Part shown: positions 7,164 to 12,699 of the stretch, in pieces
Layout: every line of letters begins with the position of its first letter
Numbering within the stretch: the first letter of the stretch is position 1
Assembly: GCA_903901395.1 (NCBI GenBank)
Contig: CAIUQW010000416.1
Span: forward strand, 1 to 12,699
DNA from: an uncultured Chlorobiales bacterium
GTDB lineage: Bacteria; Bacteroidota; Chlorobiia; Chlorobiales; Chlorobiaceae
DNA length: 12,699 bases
Reading direction: 5' to 3'
The notes under the pieces: generated by a model
The model's input: the letters and a program-made list of their open reading frames with translations, nothing else
Database searches by the model: none
What the model was told of the DNA's origin: nothing
Made by a program: the position numbers and the translations under genes

Positions 7164-8237
7164 ATGCTGAGTCGCGTCGCCGAATCGCTGTTCTGGATGA
7201 GCCGCTACTTCGAACGGGCGGAGAACACCGCGCGTTTTCTCGATGTCAACTTCAACCTGCTGCTCGACCTGAACAGCATCACGCCGGTTGATCATCCGAA
7301 CTACTGGAAGCCGCTGATCATGGTCATGGCCGACCCGGAGCACTTCAGGAGCCTCTACCAGGAGTACGATGCCCACTCGGTGACCGACTATCTGGTGTTC
7401 AATCGCCAGAACAGCAGCTCGATTCTCTCCTCGATCAGCATGGCGCGCGAGAATGCCCGGAGCATCATCGAGAGTATTTCGAGCGAGATGTGGGAGCAGC
7501 TCAACAACCTTTACCACTTCCTGCAAAGCGTCTCTCCGCAGCAGGTGCACAGTGATCCATATAGCTTCTACAAGGAGATCAAGAACGCCTCGCACCTCTT
7601 TCAGGGGATCACCGACAACACATTCTCGCACAATGAGGGGTGGGCCTTCGTGCAGATCGGCAAGTATCTGGAGCGGGCCGACAACGCCGCGCGACTCATT
7701 GACGTAAAATATCACATGCTTACGCCGAGGACGGCCAGGCACTCCGATCTGGTCAGCGGCTCGGTGGACATCATCCAGTGGATGGCCGTGCTGAAAAGTT
7801 GCAGCGCCCTCGAAGCGTTCCGCAAGGTCTATCTCTCGAAGATTGATCCCGACAACATTCTCAGCTTCCTGATACTCGACCGGAGCTTTCCGCGCAGCAT
7901 CACCTTTTCGATCTGCGCCGCGCAGGAGGCGTTGTGGCGTATTTCCGGCAGTTCGTCGCACCGATACGCCAACAACGTAGATCGGCTCATCGGCAAGATG
8001 GAGGCGGAGATGAGCTACGCGACCGTCGAAGAGATTCTCCAGCAGGGGGTGCGTCCGTTTCTCGAAGAGATCGAGCAGGGACTTGCCAAAATTGGCGAGC
8101 AGCTTCACCTCCTCTATTTTGCCTATCACACGCCAAAGATCGAGTCGGCAGACATTGCCGAAGCGCTTCCGTTCACCGGCCTCGACGGGCGGCGGGCCAA
8201 CTGGAGCCAGTCTCAATCTCAGCAACAGCAGCAATAA
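7164..8237 (+). CDS. Alpha-E domain protein (DUF403)
   Basis: A 357-residue, almost entirely helical protein of the Alpha-E family, which is nearly always encoded beside circularly permuted ATP-grasp proteins. Its biochemical role is unknown; a scaffold or partner of the ligase is inferred. The family start is clear: LSRVAESLFWMSRYFERAENTARFLDV at residues 2-28. A second related helix pair, NEGWAFVQIGKYLERADNAARLIDV, lies at about 157-181, suggesting internal duplication. No membrane segment or signal peptide is present. The last residues are low-complexity (SQSQSQQQQQ), an unusual glutamine tail beyond the family domain. The ATG at 7164 has no strong Shine-Dalgarno. The gene sits 22 nt after the ATP-grasp stop and 39 nt before the transglutaminase gene, so one transcript is likely. 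Confidence 0.92.
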   Translation: MLSRVAESLFWMSRYFERAENTARFLDVNFNLLLDLNSITPVDHPNYWKPLIMVMADPEHFRSLYQEYDAHSVTDYLVFNRQNSSSILSSISMARENARSIIESISSEMWEQLNNLYHFLQSVSPQQVHSDPYSFYKEIKNASHLFQGITDNTFSHNEGWAFVQIGKYLERADNAARLIDVKYHMLTPRTARHSDLVSGSVDIIQWMAVLKSCSALEAFRKVYLSKIDPDNILSFLILDRSFPRSITFSICAAQEALWRISGSSSHRYANNVDRLIGKMEAEMSYATVEEILQQGVRPFLEEIEQGLAKIGEQLHLLYFAYHTPKIESADIAEALPFTGLDGRRANWSQSQSQQQQQ

Positions 8238-8276
8238 CGTTTCATCGACTCTGTCAACCGGGAACCCTTTCAGCGC

Positions 8277-9140
8277 ATGATTCTCAAAGTCGAACATTCG
8301 ACGCTTTTCGAATACGAAGAGCCGATCTACGAAACCGCCACCGAAGTGCGCCTGCATCCGGCAAGCGGCACCGGCTCGCAGCAGTGCGCCAACTTCAGCC
8401 TCCAGATCACGCCACCGGCATCAATTTTCGATTACACCGATTTTTACGGCAATCGCGTGCATCATTTCAACATCCTGCAAAGCCACAAACGGGTGCATAT
8501 CGTCGCCACCTCGGTGGTTGAAACCGCCGCGCAGCCGGAGAGCGGTCCTTTTGCGGAGGATGAAATTCTGCTGCTTGACTTGCTCTCCGAAAGCCGCTAC
8601 GTCCATTTCGACGCGGCGATTCATGAACTTGCCGACCGCTTCAGAAGCATCGACGAACCATTCAGCCAGGCCACGGAGATTTGCCGGTACATCAACGACT
8701 CGTTCCGCTACGAGCCGGGGGTGACTGACGTGCACAGTACCAGCGCGGTCGTCATGGCGCTCGGGCGCGGCGTCTGCCAGGATTTCGCCCACATCATGCT
8801 CGCAGCCTGCCGACATCTCGGCCTGCCGGCGCGTTACGTCAGCGGCTATCTCTTTGGCGGCGGAAGCACTCCGGAGGGGCGGGACGAGGCAAGCCACGCC
8901 TGGTGCGAGGTATGGTGCGGCGCGGAAAAAGGGTGGGCGGGTTTCGATCCGACGCACAAAACGCTGTTCGTGGACGACCGGTACATCAAGATTGGCACGG
9001 GGCGTGATTACGGCGATGTACCGCCGGTACGCGGCACTTACAAAGGCGCGTCGTCCGAAAAACTCGGCGTTTCAGTCAGGGTCATAGCGCTGGAACGCGA
9101 CAACGACGTATCGGAGTTACGGCAGCGTAATCGCAACTGA
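8277..9140 (+). CDS. transglutaminase-like cysteine protease family protein
   Basis: A 287-residue protein with an N-terminal bacterial transglutaminase-associated beta domain (about 1-95; it starts ILKVEHSTLFEYEEPIYETATEVRLHP) and a papain-like transglutaminase core (about 125-235). The catalytic triad is intact: Cys167 in GRGVCQDFAH, His207 in ASHAWCEVW and Asp224 in GFDPTHK, so it should be an active peptidase, amidase or acyl transferase. The C-terminal YIKIGTGRDYGDVPPVRGTYKG block is also typical of this subfamily. No signal peptide is seen, implying cytoplasmic action with the ATP-grasp and Alpha-E partners. It is the last gene of the cassette and converges on the hybrid kinase gene 42 nt away. 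The ATG at 8277 gives the family N-terminus. One hypothesis is that it hydrolyses or trims the bond made by the ligase. Confidence 0.93.
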   Translation: MILKVEHSTLFEYEEPIYETATEVRLHPASGTGSQQCANFSLQITPPASIFDYTDFYGNRVHHFNILQSHKRVHIVATSVVETAAQPESGPFAEDEILLLDLLSESRYVHFDAAIHELADRFRSIDEPFSQATEICRYINDSFRYEPGVTDVHSTSAVVMALGRGVCQDFAHIMLAACRHLGLPARYVSGYLFGGGSTPEGRDEASHAWCEVWCGAEKGWAGFDPTHKTLFVDDRYIKIGTGRDYGDVPPVRGTYKGASSEKLGVSVRVIALERDNDVSELRQRNRN

Positions 9141-9182
9141 GGCTCCGGGAGTTTAACCGTATGCCGAGACCCCGGATGCGCT

Positions 9183-11633
9183 TCAGACCGCTTCGAGGGT
9201 TTCGCGCACCTTCTCGGCCAGAGCCTTGAAGGTGAATGGCTTGCGGATAAGGTTGACAAGCGGGTTGGCCACCCCGTGACTGGCTACAACATCCGACGAG
9301 TATCCCGACATGAAGAGCACCCTGAAACCGGGGCTGATCGTCGAAAGCATCGAGGAGAGATCGGTGCCGTTCATCTCCGGCATGACCACATCAGTCAGAA
9401 GCAGATCGATCTTGCCGCTGTTCTCCTCCGCAAGCACGATTGCCTCGGACGGGCCATGCGCCGCATAAACCTTGAAGCCGGACTTTTCGAGCATCATCTG
9501 GCAAAGATTGAGTATCTCGGGTTCATCCTCGACGACCAGAATCGTCGTCCGGTCGCCATTGCACGTCACCCCTCCATTCTCATGCCTTGTTTTATAGAGC
9601 GGCAGATAGATGTGGAAGGTGCTGCCCTTGCCCTCCTGGCTCTCAAAATCGACAAAACCCCGATTCTGCTTGACGATGCCATAGACTGACGACAGTCCGA
9701 GGCCGGTTCCCTTGCCCAGCTCCTTGGTGGTGAAAAACGGTTCGAAGACGTGCGGCTTGTGCTTGTCGGCGATCCCCTGCCCGGTATCGGTCACGGAGAG
9801 CATGGCATATTCGCCATCAAGCCGGAAGTTGTTGACGTCAGCGTTTTGAGTGGCGTCGATGTTGATTCGCCTGGCGCTGATGACGATCCTGCCATAACCG
9901 TTCATGGCGTCCCGGGCATTGAAGCAAAGACTCATCAGAATCTGGTCGAGCTGCGAAGGATCGATGTGCAGCTTGCACTCCCTGCCGCATGGTTGCCAGT
10001 CGATCACGATCTTGTCTCCGGTCACCCGCTGCAGAATCGGCAGTGACTCCCCGATGGCTTCGTCGATGTCGATCACTCTCGGCATGGTGGTCTGCTTCCG
10101 GGCGAAGGCGAGCAACTGGCTGGTTATCTCAGCCGAACGCTCGGCCGCATGGTAGATCTCCTGCAGATTCTCCTCCACCGACGGCTCCAGATCATCATTC
10201 GTCAGCGCCAGTTCCGCATTGCCGAGAATGACTCCAAGCATGTTGTTGAAATCATGCGCAATGCCCCCCGCGAGCTGGCCGATCAGCTCCATTTTCTGGA
10301 TTTGCAGCAGAATCGACTGGTTGCGCATCTCGACCAGTGCCGCCCTTTTCCGGATGACGATGTCCCAGGCGAGATTGGTCAGCGTGCCAACCCAATGGAC
10401 ATCATCTTCGGTATAGCGGGAGGGCTTGTTGAATAACAGCATGACAGCCACCACCTTGCCGCGTTCGAGGATCGGCACGGACAGACTGCGGGAAAAACCA
10501 GGGTGACCGAAAGGAAAGTCAGCGTGCCCCGGATCGGGATAATCGTTGACGATAGAGACTTGTCCGGAGTCAATAGCCGTTTTCATGAACGCTTTCATGA
10601 ATGGCTTTACATCGAACGAATGATGCGCGTCATGCGAGTTCATCGCCTGCCTCTCGTCGCGAACACGAGTCGACCAGATGGAACCGGACTTGTTTCCGGA
10701 ATCGCCATACAGAAAATAGATGAACCCGAACATGCTGTCGGTAAGCTCTTCAGCCTCGTCAAGCGCCTTTTGCAAAATCTCCTCTATCGAACTCTGATCG
10801 GCCTGTTGCAAGAGAGCGAGTCGGAATTCGCTCAGCGATTCGAGCCTTTTGCGCTGGGTAAGGTCGTACAGCACGCCAATCGCGCCTTCGGTTCGGTTAT
10901 CATGAAAACGCTGAAGTTTCAATTCAACGTAACAGAGCGATCCGTCCTTTCTGCGGATCGTGATTTCATTTGTTCTGACAGTCGAAGGGTTTACCATTAT
11001 CTCCCTGAACATGGAGATGGCCGTTCCGCCCGGCGTGGCTTCATTGCAGCACTGATTGAACGGTCTGCCCTCGCATTCCGAAAAAGAGTAGCCGGATATT
11101 TTTTCAAAAGCCGGAGAGACGGAGACGATAGCGCCATGGGTATCGGTAATGAACATTGGCGCGGCGGCCTGTTCGAACATCGCGCGGTAGCGTTGCTCGT
11201 CATGCACCATGGCTATGCCGACCTTTTTCAGGTGGGTAATATCGATGCCTGTGCCGGTGACGAAATAGCGTCCGTCATGCTCGTAACGGTTCGCAACGAG
11301 CAGAAACCATCGAAAGGCCGGGCCACCCTTGAGAAATATCCTCACTTCGAGAGTATCCTGGGTGCCTTGCTTCAGAATCTTGCGTATCCGTTGCCTGACC
11401 AGCTCCCGGTCGTCAGGATGGATCAGTTCGAGGAAATCGAAAGAGGCCATTTCAGCATCGGAAAGACCGGCGATCCGGTCGCGAAACCAGGGACTCCAAC
11501 GCACCAGTTGCCCGGCGTCATCCACCAGATACATGGACTCTGGCAGCATGTCAGCTATATGAGGGGATACGGAGGGGACGAATATTTCCGAAGCTGAAAA
11601 TACTGTCGCTCCGACTTGGCTATTATCTGGCAT
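9183..11633 (-). CDS. soluble hybrid sensor histidine kinase (PAS-PAS-GAF-HK-REC)
   Basis: An 816-residue hybrid kinase for two-component phosphorelay. Domains in order: PAS (about 25-135), PAS with PAC (about 143-265), GAF-like (about 283-430, including SRSLSVPILERGKVVAVML), a dimerisation/phosphoacceptor domain with His460 in GGIAHDFNNML, an ATPase domain (Asn572 in CFNARDAM, DTGQGI at 616-621, GKGTGLGL at 641-648), and a receiver (acidic pair at 702-703, phospho-acceptor Asp748 in LLTDVVMPE, Lys798 in IRKPF). There are no membrane segments, so it senses a cytoplasmic or small-molecule signal. A TTG two codons upstream of the ATG at 11633 is possible, but the ATG is preferred; neither has a clear Shine-Dalgarno. 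No response regulator or output gene is adjacent, so it is an orphan whose partner must be elsewhere. Confidence 0.93.
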   Translation of the reverse strand: MPDNSQVGATVFSASEIFVPSVSPHIADMLPESMYLVDDAGQLVRWSPWFRDRIAGLSDAEMASFDFLELIHPDDRELVRQRIRKILKQGTQDTLEVRIFLKGGPAFRWFLLVANRYEHDGRYFVTGTGIDITHLKKVGIAMVHDEQRYRAMFEQAAAPMFITDTHGAIVSVSPAFEKISGYSFSECEGRPFNQCCNEATPGGTAISMFREIMVNPSTVRTNEITIRRKDGSLCYVELKLQRFHDNRTEGAIGVLYDLTQRKRLESLSEFRLALLQQADQSSIEEILQKALDEAEELTDSMFGFIYFLYGDSGNKSGSIWSTRVRDERQAMNSHDAHHSFDVKPFMKAFMKTAIDSGQVSIVNDYPDPGHADFPFGHPGFSRSLSVPILERGKVVAVMLLFNKPSRYTEDDVHWVGTLTNLAWDIVIRKRAALVEMRNQSILLQIQKMELIGQLAGGIAHDFNNMLGVILGNAELALTNDDLEPSVEENLQEIYHAAERSAEITSQLLAFARKQTTMPRVIDIDEAIGESLPILQRVTGDKIVIDWQPCGRECKLHIDPSQLDQILMSLCFNARDAMNGYGRIVISARRINIDATQNADVNNFRLDGEYAMLSVTDTGQGIADKHKPHVFEPFFTTKELGKGTGLGLSSVYGIVKQNRGFVDFESQEGKGSTFHIYLPLYKTRHENGGVTCNGDRTTILVVEDEPEILNLCQMMLEKSGFKVYAAHGPSEAIVLAEENSGKIDLLLTDVVMPEMNGTDLSSMLSTISPGFRVLFMSGYSSDVVASHGVANPLVNLIRKPFTFKALAEKVRETLEAV

Positions 11634-11639
11634 GTACAA

Positions 11640-11907
11640 GGCTATTCTTGAATGAAAACTGAATGTAAAATACGTTTTTAGTATATCATTTTACATATAA
11701 TAACACCTCGTATAGGTTATTTATTACTCCAGTGCAGTATGTGATAACTTACAACTTTTTCTTTCTCCTCAAAAGATCATGCTGATTATTTCTTAAGGAA
11801 ACACTGCAAAACAGCCGTGTTCGCCAATTTTTTTTTCTGGCTTCCGTTCCATACCTTCAGGCATCGATCTTTTCAATCAATCCGGCTCCAGTAACTGGCG
11901 CGGCGAT
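11640..11907. other. divergent intergenic region, kinase and tgt
   Basis: This AT-rich gap must hold the promoters of the minus-strand kinase and of the plus-strand tgt gene. No RNA gene or reading frame is recognisable. An inverted repeat near the kinase side is listed separately. T-rich tracts occur near 11757-11765 and 11827-11835, but I see no stem before them. Confidence 0.5.
11663..11696. promoter_or_regulatory. perfect 9-bp inverted repeat upstream of kinase
   Basis: ATGTAAAAT at 11663-11671 is matched perfectly by ATTTTACAT at 11688-11696, with a 16-nt centre. Arm centres are 25 nt apart. It starts 29 nt upstream of the kinase ATG and is a candidate operator or leader hairpin. Confidence 0.35.
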
Positions 11908-12699
11908 ATGCAATTCTCAGTTCTCTCGACAGACCGCCACTCGGCAGCGCGTTGCGGCCTGCTTTCGACTGCTCACGGCGACATTCCCACACCGATCTTC
12001 ATGCCGGTCGGCACGCGGGCCAGCGTCAAGTCGGTCGAGCCGAAGGAGCTGAAGGCGCTCGACGCAAGGATCATCCTCGCAAACACTTACCACCTCTACC
12101 TCAAGCCCGGCAACGACATTCTGTTGAAGGCGGGAGGCGTCCATCGTTTCATGAACTGGGATGGCCCGCTGCTCACCGACAGCGGCGGCTATCAGGTCTA
12201 TTCGCTCTCCGATCTGCGCAAAATCAGCGAGGAGGGGGTGATGTTCAAGTCCCACCTCGACGGAGCAAAGCTGCACTTCACGCCGGAAAATGTGGTCGAT
12301 ACGCAACGCATCATCGGCAGCGACATCATGATGCCGCTCGACGAGTGTCCGCCGTGGCCTGCCGAAAAAGAGTACGTAAAAAAGTCTGGCGAGCTGACAT
12401 TACGCTGGGCCGAACGCGCGAGAAAACACTTCATTGCTACCCATCCACACTACGGCTACGAGCAGTTCCAGTTCGGCATCACGCAGGGTGGCACGTTCGA
12501 GGATTTGCGGGCGCATTCGAGCCGGATGCTGGTCGATATGGATTTCGACGGCTACGCAGTCGGCGGCATGGCGGTCGGCGAACCGGCGGAGGAGATGTAC
12601 CGGATGCTCGATCTCTCGCACACGATTTTGCCCGAGTCGAAGCCACGCTACCTGATGGGGGTCGGCACGCCGTCGAACATTCTCAATGCCATCGAGCGA
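11908..12699 (+). CDS. tgt: queuine/preQ1 tRNA-ribosyltransferase, 3' truncated by window
   Basis: The first 264 codons of tRNA-guanine transglycosylase, which swaps guanine-34 in the anticodon of tRNAs for Asp, Asn, His and Tyr with preQ1, a step in queuosine synthesis. The start MQFSVLSTDRHSAARCGLL matches the family N-terminus. Conserved segments follow: TPIFMPVGT, ILANTYHLYL, LTDSGGYQVYSLS with catalytic Asp91, LDECPPWPAEKEYV, the FGITQGG loop and GGMAVGEP. The segment with the nucleophilic aspartate and the zinc site lie beyond the window edge, so completeness cannot be judged. The ATG at 11908 is well placed although its Shine-Dalgarno is weak. It is divergent from the hybrid kinase gene across 268 nt, with no queuosine riboswitch evident upstream. 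Confidence 0.97.
   Translation, partial: MQFSVLSTDRHSAARCGLLSTAHGDIPTPIFMPVGTRASVKSVEPKELKALDARIILANTYHLYLKPGNDILLKAGGVHRFMNWDGPLLTDSGGYQVYSLSDLRKISEEGVMFKSHLDGAKLHFTPENVVDTQRIIGSDIMMPLDECPPWPAEKEYVKKSGELTLRWAERARKHFIATHPHYGYEQFQFGITQGGTFEDLRAHSSRMLVDMDFDGYAVGGMAVGEPAEEMYRMLDLSHTILPESKPRYLMGVGTPSNILNAIER

Noticed and set aside
9144..9176. TCCGGG/CCCGGA hairpin between the transglutaminase and kinase genes as a terminator
   Set aside because: Only 6 bp with a 22-nt loop and no T tract on either strand.
10503..11597. 364-codon open frame antisense to the hybrid kinase
   Set aside because: No motif and fully covered by the kinase, whose domains are unambiguous.

Overview
The window looks like a piece of a green sulfur bacterium chromosome (Chlorobiaceae, probably Chlorobaculum-like). 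Base composition is moderately GC-rich, ribosome-binding sites are mostly weak, and the gene repertoire fits. This placement rests on general resemblance, not on a search. No rRNA, tRNA, CRISPR array or intact mobile element is visible.

Layout. Positions 1-246 hold no convincing gene. 247-1290 (minus strand) is a two-gene unit: a Bcp-type peroxiredoxin, then a YqgE/AlgH-family protein 6 nt downstream. 1291-1909 is a gap containing a previously easy-to-miss, frameshifted remnant of an IS256-family transposase (about 1474-1680). 1910-3799 (plus) encodes a ClC chloride channel/transporter with a C-terminal CBS pair. It is closed by a hairpin terminator shared with the convergent gene at 3853-4449, a secreted Arg-rich protein with a six-residue repeat tail. 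4450-4875 holds a possible small or decayed minus-strand gene and a plausible promoter for the next gene.

4876-5556 is a Schlafen AlbA_2 plus winged-helix regulator. It is followed by the three-gene cassette 5693-9140: a circularly permuted ATP-grasp ligase, an Alpha-E (DUF403) protein and a transglutaminase-like protein with an intact Cys-His-Asp triad. This set is recognised by comparative genomics as a probable peptide-bond-forming and processing system, but its substrate is not established. It is the most interesting system in the window. A perfect AT-rich inverted repeat sits in its leader, next to the regulator gene.

9183-11633 (minus) encodes a soluble hybrid sensor kinase (PAS-PAS-GAF-HisKA-HATPase-REC), convergent with the cassette. 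A 268-nt divergent gap with a second perfect inverted repeat separates it from tgt (tRNA-guanine transglycosylase), which starts at 11908 and runs off the right edge.

How the parts relate: bcp/yqgE and tgt are housekeeping genes. The regulator, cassette and kinase form an accessory-looking middle section, and the IS256 remnant marks a past insertion.
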